Shown piece after piece: positions 47,617-58,130 of a DNA stretch of 64,000 nucleotides (position 1 is its first letter; each line of letters opens with the position of its first letter). Under the pieces are notes generated by a model that saw nothing but the letters and a program-made list of their open reading frames with translations, was not told the DNA's origin and made no database searches. The stretch covers positions 6,246,001-6,310,000 of the forward strand of contig JAPVLO010000083.1 in NCBI GenBank assembly GCA_027257055.1. The letters run 5' to 3'. A program made the translations under genes and the position numbers. This DNA is from Cephalopachus bancanus. Lineage: Eukaryota; Chordata; Mammalia; Primates; Tarsiidae.

Positions 47617-47660
47617 TTTTTTCAGAGTATTCAGAAATGAATCCGAATACTCTGAAAAAA
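47617..47660. repeat. perfect 16-bp hairpin
   Basis: TTTTTTCAGAGTATTC (47617-47632), a 12-base loop (47633-47644), then the exact reverse complement GAATACTCTGAAAAAA (47645-47660). As RNA from the plus strand it would form a stem of 16 pairs that ends 20 bases before the long inverted repeat. Not a terminator context; eukaryotic DNA. Confidence 0.97.
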
Positions 47661-47680
47661 TAGTTATTGTAGAGTGTAGA

Positions 47681-47761
47681 ATTATAATTTCCTTCCATCA
47701 ATGCTTTTAGAAATTTGCCAGTGCCTAAATATTGTCACTGACAAAAGAGTAAAGTGAAAAA
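47681..47761 (+). repeat. 81-bp inverted repeat, left arm
   Basis: Begins ATTATAATTTCCTTCCATCA and ends AAAGTGAAAAA. Its reverse complement matches 48447-48527 at 79 of 81 positions without gaps. It is not part of any repeat family I recognise. Confidence 0.97.
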
Positions 47762-48446
47762 CTGTGGAATAGTTAATATAAATTGTAAAGTTTGGCAATT
47801 ATCTTATGACTTAAGATATTTTCAAGCTAAAAGCAAAGTTATATATGTAATTCTAGTAGTTAAAAATGTATGTAATTTTTTTCTGTAATTAAATACAAAG
47901 ACATTTTGAGAGATACATTAGACCTCAACATAATAGAAGATATTTCAAACAATCAGAATGTTCTCAGAATTGAATTGATTACTACTTAAGAGGGTGAGTT
48001 CTCCGACATTGTAATGTTCAGGAAGAAACATAATTAGCTTCTGATAGATAAATTATACATTAAATAACCTATTAGACTGGTGCTTAACCTGAATTACATA
48101 GTTTATTATAGTTTATAGATTCCATAACTCTGGCAGACCCACTAATATCATTTATCATATCATTTATCACAACAAGCCCAGAACTAATTTATTAAATGAG
48201 TGCCATTAAATTTATCATATTCTATTGAGAATAACAAAAACAAAACTTACTTCAGGAAAACAATATGAATTCAAATAATAAGTTAACAAACTGGTAAAGG
48301 AGCAGTAAATTCTCCCTTCCTCCCTCCCTCCCTTCCTTCCTTTCTTTCCTTCTTCCTTTCTCCTTTCTTTCTATGTTTTACTGAACTGAAAATCCAATCT
48401 TAAAATGTCAATTTGAGAACCTTCTTTATTTACCACAGATCATCTC
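47762..48446. other. 685-bp spacer of the inverted repeat, with a CT-rich tract
   Basis: Mostly AT-rich, unassigned DNA. It contains a CCTT/CTTT pyrimidine tract at 48311-48372 (TCCCTCCCTCCCTTCCTTCC and more). No gene, TIR-transposon core or known repeat recognised. Confidence 0.6.
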
Positions 48447-48527
48447 TTTTTCACTTTACTCTTTTGTCATTGACAGTATTTAGGCACTGGCAAATTTCTA
48501 AAAGCATTGATGGAAGGAAATTATAAT
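48447..48527 (-). repeat. 81-bp inverted repeat, right arm
   Basis: Begins TTTTTCACTTTACTCTTTTG and ends GGAAATTATAAT. Two substitutions separate it from the reverse complement of 47681-47761. Homology stops sharply at both edges, and no target duplication is seen outside. Confidence 0.97.
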
Positions 48528-49097
48528 AATTATTTTAATAAGTACTTCCTTGTATCTTTAAAACCATAGAGTATTAGCACTTTTTAGCCTATGTCTGGTA
48601 AAAATATGTCAAGCTTGACCAATTACTGACATAAAAAAGCTGGCAAGTGTTGCTACTTGTCGATTCGTAGCGGGGGGGGGGGGGGTCCAACCCACCTCAT
48701 ACCCTGGTGTCATTTGTAATCAGCTCACTACGCAGGTGTCATTTACCAATGAGAATGAAATCTCTTAGAGTCACAAATTTATAGCCAAATAGAAATGAAC
48801 TCATAGAATAGAGATACTGTATCAGAAAAAAAAATGTACCTCTGTACAGAATCTACCTCCAGTAGATGTCTGACCTATGCAAATTTTCATGATAATTTTC
48901 CTCATTGTGACTCTGAGTATCCTGTAGGCTATTATAATTGCAAGTTATCTCAAATCAGTTACTGCACTTAAAAACTCATTTTCTAAAATGGGCTTACAGT
49001 AATTAAGCCTCTTTGAAAAGCAGGCAAAGGTATGATTTATACAGAACCATTATGAACTAAAACTTTTTTAGAAGCTAAAATGCTGTGTTCCACAAAC
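48528..49097. other. unassigned sequence with a G14 run
   Basis: No gene or repeat family recognised. A homopolymer of 14 G lies at 48672-48685, preceded by CGATTCGTAGC and followed by TCC. The left-hand intron side of the candidate minus-strand exon is at the far end. Confidence 0.45.
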
Positions 49098-49219
49098 CTG
49101 TTGGAACCCAAAAGCTGCAGGTGCTTCTTTGAAAAATGACATTTCCATCATCGACCTGACAGGCACAGCTGAAATATCAAAGTTATAAACATTCTGCTTC
49201 TGAGTGCCAGCTGCCGTTT
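49098..49219 (-). CDS. candidate internal exon (122 bp), unidentified gene
   Basis: On the minus strand a splice-acceptor-like stretch (TTTTGTAACTTGGGCTGTTT then CCACAG, ending at 49220) precedes an open segment of 40 codons plus 2 bases, followed by CAG|GTTTGTGG, a plausible donor. The product, TAAGTQKQNVYNFDISAVPV continuing into RSMMEMSFFKEAPAAF, has a normal protein composition, and no stop in this frame. The exon would start one base into a codon and end on a codon boundary. I do not recognise the gene, and no neighbouring exon was found. It could be chance: the frame is only 60 codons long in total (49068-49250). Confidence 0.3.
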
Positions 49220-49599
49220 CTGTGGAAACAGCCCAAGTTACAAAAGTCAAGTAAATGTACTTAACTTAAAATTAAGAGGTTTTAATATTTTCCTAAATGT
49301 GTATTTAGATATATATGATATTTTTGATTTTACAAAAATTTTGATTTTTGCTTTACTTGTAGATCAACATTTATAAAATCAAATGCTATTAATGAACTAA
49401 ATAACATTTTTTAACGTCAGGCATGCTTTAATTTTTAGAACACACCCAAAACATAATTAATCTGAAAATCCACAATTAAGAATGGCATTTTGCATATATC
49501 ATTTTCTTGGTTCACTACAAAAGTTGTTTGACACACAGCATAAGTATCTATTCTGTGATAGAATTTGAGTTTTTTATTTTATATGCTAAATCTCATGGA
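49220..49599. other. unassigned AT-rich sequence
   Basis: No gene or repeat recognised, apart from the acceptor-like stretch next to the candidate exon. Confidence 0.35.
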
Positions 49600-49974
49600 T
49601 GCCAGTTGAGATTACTAAGTTGATTCAGGGTGGCAGTGGGGCAGGGGTCCTGGGGAATGTACTTCACCAAAACAATTCAGTCTGTCTCTGAAATAAATAA
49701 ACAAGCAAATGACAGAAAAATAAGTCCCTGGAAGGGTGGTCAATCCATAGCCAGAGTTGTTATGTCCATTTTCCAACAAATACAACAAGAAGAAAATACA
49801 AAACAAGTAAACAGGAAAGTATGATCTACACATGGAATAAAAAGCAGACAACAGACACTGCCTGTGAGTGATCAGATGTCAAAGTTAACAGAAAAAAAAT
49901 GTTTGCTATTATAAACATTTTCACAGAACTAAAGAAAACAGGAAATAGGAAATAGCAATAAGATTAATAATTGA

Positions 49975-50263
49975 CTTTTTTTTTTTTTTTGGAGTTGGAG
50001 TCTCACTCTGTCACACAGGCTGGAGTGCAGCAGCATGCTCATGGTCGCTGCAGTTTCGATCCACTGGGCTCAGGAGATAGTTCTGCCTCAGCTTTCCAAA
50101 GAGCTGGAACTTCAGGTGTGTGCCACCACACTGGTTATTTTTTTTGATTTATTGTAGAGACAAGGCCTCCCAAAGTTGCCCGCAGGAACCCCTGGGCTCA
50201 GGCAATCCTCTTACCTCCACCTCTCAAAGTGCTGGGATTATACACATGATCTACTGTCCCCTG
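49975..50263 (-). mobile_element. Alu, antisense, diverged
   Basis: A T-run at 49975-49992, then 'GGAGTTGGAGTCTCACTCTG', the right arm, linker (TTTTTTGATTTATTGTAGAG) and a degraded left arm ending about 'CATGATCTACTGTCCC'. More diverged than the 53672 copy. It interrupts the old L1M. Confidence 0.88.
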
Positions 50264-50429
50264 CAAAAGCTGACTGAGAAGTGAAAAAATAATGGAAGTT
50301 TTTCAGGCTGAGAGCAAGTGACCACAGATAATGCCAGTTCACAATGGGGTAAAGGTTATTATCCGATTATATGTCAGTAAGTATAAATAATTTTCATATT
50401 TCTTTTCTTAATGGATTTTAAAATGTTAG

Positions 50430-50600
50430 TAAAAATTATATATATAATATATAAAAGTTTTCATTGTCTATACAATATATAATATGTTTTATATATTATA
50501 TCTGTATAATATAGAATTATTTATATAAAATATAATATAATATAGCATAATTATTTACATAATATATATTTGTATGGTATATAATTTATATGTAATTTGT
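50430..50600. repeat. AT-rich low-complexity / TA-rich tract
   Basis: Dense TATATA/ATAATATA words over about 170 bases, likely an expansion inside the L1M 5' region. Confidence 0.85.
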
Positions 50601-51977
50601 TGTTGGGCCCATAACATAGACATGTAATATATATGTAATATATTTGCAAATAACAACACAAAAGAAGTACATGGGTGCAAAGATGCACTGGACAAAAAAA
50701 AATGGCTATATATAGTAAAGTAACAATTACTTTAATGTATAATTGTATTTGAGCAATAATATAATATGCATAATATTATAACACCACATGATAACACCAC
50801 AATGAGGGAGGAATTAAAGCTATAAGATCTTAATTTTGAATACAAGACTGGAATTAATGCAGCATAAATGGGAAGCTAATTTGGATAAGGTGAGGTATAT
50901 ATGGCAAACAGAGTAACTAACAAATACAGATTCTAAAAATACAGTGAAAATTATGAACTAGTAAAATGCTGCACTAGAAAACATTCATTTAATGCGAACG
51001 AAAGAAGTAAAGAAAGACTAGAGGAACAAGAAGACATAAAACATATAGAAAACAAAATGTAAAATAGTGTAAAAGATAAAAGGTATAAATAGAGTGAAAG
51101 TTTTTTTAAAAGGTGAGAAGTTGGAAAACGCTATACCACTCAAAAAACAACCACAAGTAAGCGGGAGTGACTACAAGACAGGGCAAAGATCAAAAAACAT
51201 AAAGGCTGACAGAAATGAAGGAAAAATAGATAATTCAAAAATATCCTATGGAGACTGTAATACTCTACTTTCAATATGATTAGAATGATTAAATAAATGT
51301 CAACAAGGATACAAAAGAATTAAAAAATGCTAAACAACAACTAGCCCTAACTGTCAGCTGTAGAACATTCTCCAGACAACAACTGAGTAGGTTTCTTTCA
51401 AATTGCGCATGGAATTTTCTTCAGGATACATCATATGCTAGTCCATAAAACAAACCTCAATAAGTTGTATAGAGATAAAAATAACACAAATTATTTTTGA
51501 CTGCAATGAAATGCAATTAAAAATCAGCAACAACAGAAAAATTTCAGAAAATAAGGAGATGATAAAAAAATTGTTGAAGATGAATGAAAATAAAGACACG
51601 ACATAACAAAACTTATGGTATGCAGCTGAATCAGGCCTGAGTGGGAATTTTACAGTTGTAACTGCCTATTTTAAGACATAAAAAGATTTCGATTCATTAA
51701 TCCAATTATAAATGGGCAAAGGATTTGATAGCTATTCTCCAGGGAAGATATGCAAATATTCAACAGCACACCAAAAGATGTTCGACATCAATAATCATGA
51801 GGGAAATGCAAATCAAAACCACAGTGAGACACCACTTCACAATTACTAGGATGTCTACAATCTTAAAAAGGCAGAAATTAACAGTGTTGACTGGGATGTA
51901 GAAAAGTTGGAAACCTTATGCTTGTCCTGAAAAACTTCCATTATTTTTTCACTTAGAAGTCAACTATTGCAGAATAC

Positions 51978-52070
51978 CATGGCATATGCCTGTAATCCCA
52001 GCACTTTGGGAGGCGGAGGCTAGAGGGTTGCCTGAGCCCAGGGGTTCCTGACTATCCTGGGCAGGAATCT
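51978..52070 (+). mobile_element. Alu left-arm fragment
   Basis: 'GGCATATGCCTGTAATCCCA' and 'GCACTTTGGGAGGCGGAGG' through 'GAGCCCAGGGGTTCC' and 'TGGGCAGGAATCT': about 90 bases of an Alu left monomer, without linker or tail at the expected place. The CCCAGCACTTTGG version differs from the CCCGCGCTTTGG of the young local copies, so it is an older subfamily. Confidence 0.75.
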
Positions 52071-52625
52071 AAAGGAGTGTTGTTGCTTTCGAAAATGGTC
52101 AGATTAAAAAAAAAAAAAATCTTGCACAAAAATGCTAAGAGCAGCATTGTTCATAATAGATCACTGAAAGTGGAAACACACAACCCAAATGTTCCTCAAC
52201 TAATGAATGGATAACAAAATATCCCTACAATGGAATATTATTTGACCGTAAAGAAGGAATGAAATACTGGTACATCCTAAATCATGCTTGGATATTGAAT
52301 ACATAATGATAAGTGAAATAAACCTATCATAAAATCAAAAAAGACCACATTTTACATGCTTCCATTTATATTAAATGTCCCAAACAGGGAACTCTATAGA
52401 GACAGAAAGAAGATTCATGATTGTTTCGAGGTGGCTAAAGGTGTGGGAATGAGGAGGATATTACTAAAGAGCATGGGTTTTCTTTTTGAGGTGATGAAAG
52501 CACTCTAAAATGGACTGTGATGACAATCACACTTTTCTTTAAATACAGGGAAATCATTGCATTTGAGACTTGAAAAGAGTGAAGTATATGTTATATGAAT
52601 TATATCTGAATTAAGCCATATACAA

Positions 52626-53659
52626 ACAGTATGTCAAATTAGTTTTGGAGAAAATCTGTGCCTAGTTCTATTAAATATAATTCTGTCTGTTTTCAAATAA
52701 TTTAATTATTTTTCTTAGTTTCCTGTTAGTGACAGGTACACATAAATCACAACTATTCTTGAAAGCTAGTAAATATCCAGATTTTTGGACCCCAGCCTAA
52801 TTAATTTAATCTAACTGATGGCAAAAGTGACTTACTTGACTTGTGTTTATTAAAGAGATCTGAGAATAAAAATAGATCAAATCTGTTAAAGGGAAGATTG
52901 CGTGTGGCTTGACTTATTCTAATTATCTCTCCCTTCAAATTATTAAATCATGTGTTCTTTGTTGATTACATTATCATCAAGGCAGGGTGATACATAGACA
53001 CAATTCCAGCAACTTTTTCCAATATTTTGAGGATTCAGAAGAGAACAAAATCATCTATATGAATTAATGTTATTTTAATATTCAATAGTAGTATTTTGAA
53101 GTCATATGACTGTTATTAACTGAAAACAATTATTATTACCCAAAATAAATCATTTATAATAATGACTCTACTTACATTTTCTAGTGGCATATTGACCACA
53201 GCTCCACCATTCAGGTAGCTATGTTTTTTTGTCAGATGGACCATTTTATACCTTACTTTGTCTGATTGTGCCTGAATAAGACACCTTAATATAGAGTATA
53301 TGACATATGGCCTATTCAGAGTCAAGGGCGTGGCCTGCCAGGAGAAATTGACATAGAGCAATCAGATTCTCTCATTTAAATAAGGAACTGCCAAGACACT
53401 AAAATTGTTAGGGATAGAGCTAATACATAAATGATGTTAAGATATTTGTAGGCTTATTCAATTTATAAAGAAGAAACTAGGAGTAACATATTATATGGAG
53501 AGAAAAACAGGAAAAATGGACTAGGAAAAGGAAATTCAAAGTTTATGAAAGAGAAACCACATGACTTATGAAGACATAGATAGAAATTGTAGTCAGATAC
53601 CTCTTGATACTATAAAGATTATTCATTTAAGCTTGATATTATTTGTACTTTAAAAATGA
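52626..53659. other. unassigned AT-rich sequence
   Basis: About 1 kb with no recognised gene or repeat. The 81-codon minus frame at 53116-53361 has no recognised family. Confidence 0.35.
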
Positions 53660-53671
53660 GCAATTGGCTTT

Positions 53672-53960
53672 CTTTTTTTTTGAGTTGGAGTCTTACTCTG
53701 TCACCCAGTCTGGAGTGCAGTGGCCACTCCCAGCCACCACAGCCTCGACCTGCTGGGTTCTGGCAATCCTTCCACCTCAGCCTTCCAAGTAGCTGGAATT
53801 ACGGGCACGCACTACCACACCCGGCTCATTTTTTGATTTATTGTAGAGATGAGGTCTCACCAAGTTGCCCAGGCAGGTCTCGAACCCGCGGGCTCAGGCA
53901 ATCCACTCACCTCAGCCTCCCAAAGGCGTGGGATTACAGGCTGAGCCACCGAGCCAGCAT
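53672..53960 (-). mobile_element. Alu, full-length dimer, antisense, young
   Basis: Tail T8, 'GAGTTGGAGTCTTACTCTGT', right arm, linker 'CATTTTTTGATTTATTGTAG', left arm ending 'GAGCCACCGAGCCAGCAT'. The target duplication GCAATTGGCTTT lies at 53660-53671 and 53961-53972. It is near the consensus of the local copies. The 142-codon frame crossing it is an Alu artefact. Confidence 0.94.
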
Positions 53961-54032
53961 GCAATTGGCTTTTTTATATAATAAATTAAAATTTATCCAG
54001 AAAAAAAACTTTGAGAATTATATTATTTGTGT

Positions 54033-54700
54033 TATGACCAAGAAAGCAAGAAGAAGTCATGCCCCATGCCAAGTTTCAGATTAAGAGCCCTTTATTACCA
54101 TGCAGTCAAGAGTGGCTCATGCCAGGAGAGCTTTTGATAAACTAGTGCAATTTGTGACAAGCTTTTATAGGTAAAATTTGTAGTATTGGCTACATAGCAA
54201 CTTAGTGACCATAGCAACCATTAACTAACAACCTGGCAACCAAAATGGGAACTTTTGATTGCTAGAGAGTTTTGATTAATTTTATGTCCCAGGTATAGCC
54301 GGTGAATGGAAAGTCCCTGGAGTTTTGCCTACAAGATATACTTTAAAGTAGTTACATAGAGACAAGGTAGAAGAATCATTACATAATGGAGTTACCTTGG
54401 TTAGGTCACTAACAAAACATAAGAACAAAATATGAAAATGTAACAATGGGATTTTGCAAAGCATAACATTTGATTGCAGTTAACAAAGCATACAATTATG
54501 GTTAGGGAGTTTTGTAACAGTCAGCAGGAAATGGTCAGCACAACCTGCCCAAAGGGGACAAAGCTGAGGGGTTGTGGTCATGGAAATGTTACAGTAATCA
54601 CATGTAGGCATTGAGGAGTGATTCTTTGGTCAGGGAGGCAATTAAGATGGAAGCTTTAAACAAAAGGGAGTAAGCTGGTTGATACTATGATTTTACTAGC
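54033..54700 (-). mobile_element. endogenous-retrovirus-type solo LTR, antisense
   Basis: On the minus strand the block has promoter and polyadenylation signals with LTR-like spacing: CTATAAAAGC at 54161-54170 (plus-strand coordinates), then GGTAATAAAGGGCTC with AATAAA at 54091-54096, and an end near CTTGGTCATAACA (54033). The U3 side is long and lacks coding frames. No gag/pol/env or primer binding site adjoins, so it is a solo LTR. It is probably class I (ERV1), judged from layout only. The upper boundary (54520-54700) is uncertain because no target duplication could be matched. Confidence 0.6.
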
Positions 54701-55639
54701 AATTTGGTTTTATTAACTGATTTAACTCATTTCAAATGAACTTCCTGATAAAAATGTTAATATTCTTTTAAGATTTTTTTTGTAATAAATAGTTTCTGAA
54801 TGTGTTTATTTTTTTTCAAAACTCTCTAAAGATTGCCATATCATTTAACTTATTCATGAGATCCTGACCTTTTTTCTTTAATAACTGTCATCTATAGTTA
54901 ACAGCAGTTTCACATCAATGCTTTTTTTGCCAGGATGCTAGAAAAAAAATCATTCAAAGTTTTTTTTTGAGAGCAATGTTTACACATCTCTAAATGATAT
55001 AGATCTTGAGCTTTCATTCGCTTAATGATGTCTTTCTAAAGTAATATTTTTAATTAGGCATATTTAACAGTGAAAAGTCTGTTAGGAAATTTCAGGTTGT
55101 TCATCATGCATTTCGCTATTTGTCAAAATACTGTTTGTCAAAATGCTGACAATTTTATGGGACAAAAATTCATAATTTTCTTGTTGATAATTATTCATAA
55201 GAAAAATTATCAATGTAATTATTAGTCACCTTGACAAAGTTATGATGCCTGATATATTTTCTACCACTCTTAGTAAATATCTGCTAATGTATACATTTTA
55301 AAAAGTAATTAATACAAACACATTGAATAATATATAAAAATAGATGAAAGTGTGAATTTCAAATAATTTTAACATCATTCTCAATATTTTGGCACTTTAA
55401 TATTATTTTAATTTACAGTTGTGTATATACTCATTATTTTTCTTATAGTTGAATAGAAATTAGGAAAATAACATTTTATGAATCTAATAGTAATCAGTAA
55501 AAGGCAATTAAAATGATAATAGCAAAAAATTAGGCTGAGAGTTCTGGCTTTAAAAAATATTATAAATACCCACTTCTATCCTTATAAGAATACCTGAACA
55601 AATTGAATACCAATGACTTTTCTTGGATTTTTGAGAGAA
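54701..55639. other. unassigned AT-rich sequence
   Basis: About 0.9 kb, rich in A and T runs. No gene or repeat family recognised. Confidence 0.4.
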
Positions 55640-56320
55640 CTGTGGGTTACATTGACACAGAACTAGGGACCCCAAAGTTGGAATCCAGTCTGACAAACCA
55701 AGTCAGTTCTTGACTTTGCATAGGAAAGAATTCAAGAGTGAGCTGACAAAGAAAAGTGAAAACAGAAAGAAAGCTACTGTATAGGCAGAGAACTTCCCAA
55801 TATGTTGCTGGGGTTTCAATTGGAAAATGAAAGCAAGTTTATGGAAGTACCAGAGAGCAGGCTACTCTACAGACAGAAAAGCCTGGGCTAATCCATAGGA
55901 AGAATATCTGCCATACATCACCAGGGTTTTATTTTTATACCTATCTCTTGATGACATCTAAGCAAGGGATAGAAAATGCATGGCTTTTCTGGGAAAAGAT
56001 TTCTAAGAACTGGAATTCCACTCAGTATGTTGCTGTAAATGGGCAAAGCCAGAACTATCATGGCACTGGAGAGTGTGCCATTTTGCATGCTAATGCATTA
56101 TTATGAGCATATAATGAAGGTCAAATAGCCAACAGAGTAGGTGCCATTTTGCTTCTAGCTGGTCCTACCCTGTTCTTAACTGCATGTTGTTTTTCTCTGT
56201 GGAGTCTCAGAAAATAGGTATTCCCCTGTCTAGATAAACTGTCTCAGTCACCTGTCCTTAGAAAATAGACTTGCTGCTTATCTTAGCAAACTAGCTCTGC
56301 CAAATGCCTATCTCAATATG
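55640..56320 (-). mobile_element. possible ERV-type LTR, antisense
   Basis: On the minus strand the order (about 55755 down to 55645) is a pyrimidine-rich 'CTTTCTGTTTTCACTTTTCT', 'TTGTCAGCTCACTCTTG', and 'TTTGGGGTCCCTAGTTCTGT', which is the style of a retroviral U5 followed by a leader. The higher coordinates include 'GCCATTTTGCATGCTAATGC'. No coding remnants of retroviral proteins are seen. The assignment is by style only. Confidence 0.35.
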
Positions 56321-56499
56321 TCTAACTATAGCCCTGCAGTGGGAAGAGATAGGTGCACTCCAAGAGATACAGTATTGGAGATTTCCTTACCTGAAGCAGA
56401 AGATGCTGAACAACATAAACTAGCAAGAATATTTAAATGGTAATTTTGACAAATTGCTGGAGGCTGAGTGCTGCGACACTTCTGGAAGTTATAGTTATA

Positions 56500-58130
56500 T
56501 AGAAACCTCAATATTTTCTACTTTGTCTCTAGGAACCCAAAACTTCTCACAGAGGATCTGAAAAAATATATACATCCTCATAGTCTTGAAAAGGGGAATT
56601 GTAGAGTATTCACCATAAAACTCTCTCAGATTACTTCCCCTAGTAAAAGCTTAGTCTCCAGGAGAAATAATTTTCCAGGGGACAATTCTGAAACTTCATT
56701 CCACATGGAGAAGAATAATTCTGCCTAACTACAGCCAGTTTGTCTTCTGGAAAGGAAGAAAATATTTTAGCAACCAGGGGACAGGGAGTAAAAAAAATTT
56801 AGAGAAAGCTGCAGCTGGAGAAGAAAATATGGAATAAAGTTATGGGAGCTGCATGCTTGAAGAAGAGACAGAAACTTGGAGAGGCCAAATACCTGAGACA
56901 CATGCCCACTGAAAGACTGACATATGATTCATAGGTTAAAGAATATCCCACTCCTTCATATCTTATCCCCATACTACAAATTTCCAGGACAATAACAATG
57001 AATTACACCAAAAAAACTCTAACACACAAACTCTCTGAATAACAATACATAAGGAATACTAAATGTTAAGAACTGAGACAAAAACACTAGACACACTTGA
57101 AGCCTCTGGTACCTATAGCTACAACAAATGATAAACATAGCCCAAATCCTAGCCAGGTTATCTTAAATCTTCATACTAAAATTCTATTTGCCTTGATATT
57201 CTACTAGCTTGTACAACATGACCTACTTTCAACAACAAAATTTGCAAGTCATACCAAAAAGCAAGGATAAAGAAAAAAAAAAAACACTGAGGAGAAAAGC
57301 AAACAGAATGAAGCTCATTTATAGCATATGTGTTGAAATTATCAGCACAGCCATTTAAAAATAAGAACATTTTAAAATAAGAGTAATTTAAAATAAAAAT
57401 TATCAGCATATTATCACTCTAATGTAAAAAGTAGACAATACGTAAGAAGAGATGGCTAATGAATTTCATCAGAGATATGAAAATCCTATGAGAGAATAAA
57501 AATGAAATACTAGAAATCAATAACACAGTAACAACAATGAATATTGCCTTCAATAAGCCCATCAGCTAAGGCAAGGATCAGGAAACTTGAAAGTAAGTCA
57601 ATAACAAATTTCCCAAATAAAATGGAAACCAAAAACAAAAACAAAAAAACCTTCAAAAACTTTGAGTTAATATCAAAAGAAACAATATGCTTTTAACTGA
57701 TATAACAGAAAAAGAAGAATGAGAAAAAGACAGAACTATTTAATGAAATATTGACTAGAGGATGATACTAGCTGAATTTGAGTCATACTATAAAGCTACT
57801 GTAATCAAGACAGTGTTCTATTGGCACCATAATAGACATATTGACAAATAGAACAGAAAGTTCAGATAGATGGATACAAATGGGGTCAATTGAGTTTTTA
57901 CAAGAGGAATTAAATTGAGAAAGAGTAATCCTTTGTATACTGTGATGAAACAATTTGATGTTCATATATAAAACAAAATATCAGCTAAGACATCTTGGAT
58001 ACAGATTTTGCAACCCACACAAAAATTATTTCAAAATGGATCTGAAACATAAATTAAAATGTAAAACTCTAAAACTTCTATACAAAATACATGAGAAAAT
58101 TGTTGCAAATATTTGTTTGGTAATGCCTTC
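56500..58130 (+). mobile_element. old L1M (L1MA/MB-like) LINE, sense, internally deleted
   Basis: 56600-57170 follows an L1M 5' UTR: 'TCTCCAGGAGAAATAATTTT', 'CAACCAGGGGACAGGGAGTA', 'ACATAAGGAATACTAAATGT'. 57180-57700 is the ORF1 region ('AACAAAATTTGCAAGTCATA', 'AATGAAATACTAGAAATCAA'). At about 57780 it jumps to the ORF2 C-terminal half ('TAAAGCTACTGTAATCAAGA', 'TTTCAAAATGGATCTGAAAC'). Most of ORF2 is missing. It is cut at about 58130 by the insertion of L1-C. Confidence 0.78.

Larger units (their letters stand above)
49600..52625 (+). mobile_element. old L1M LINE, sense, shrunken and interrupted
   Basis: 49615-49960 matches the L1M 5'/ORF1 region (TAGCCAGAGTTGTTATGTCC, 'ACAGACACTGCCTGTGAGTG', 'CACAGAACTAAAGAAAACAG'). 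50270-51300 continues with ORF1-to-ORF2 sequence; 51350-51700 is the start of ORF2 ('TGGAATTTTCTTCAGGATAC', 'CAAAACTTATGGTATGCAGC'). 51700-51950 and 52120-52260 are the ORF2 C-terminal part ('AATGGAATATTATTTGACCG'), and 52330-52625 is the 3' UTR ('GGTGGCTAAAGGTGTGGGAA', 'AAAATGGACTGTGATGACAA'). Much of ORF2 is deleted. It is split by an antisense Alu and holds a small Alu piece. Confidence 0.8.

Noticed and set aside
47681..48527. Inverted repeat as TIRs of a DNA transposon
   Set aside because: No target duplication outside the arms, no terminal motif of a known superfamily and no transposase core in the spacer; kept as an inverted duplication instead.
53656..54084. 142-codon open frame with a conserved-looking product
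   Set aside because: It is a translated antisense Alu (typical [20 protein letters not shown] text); similar frames at 17176-17589, 37037-37399, 39406-39642 and 61270-61548 are also Alu translations.
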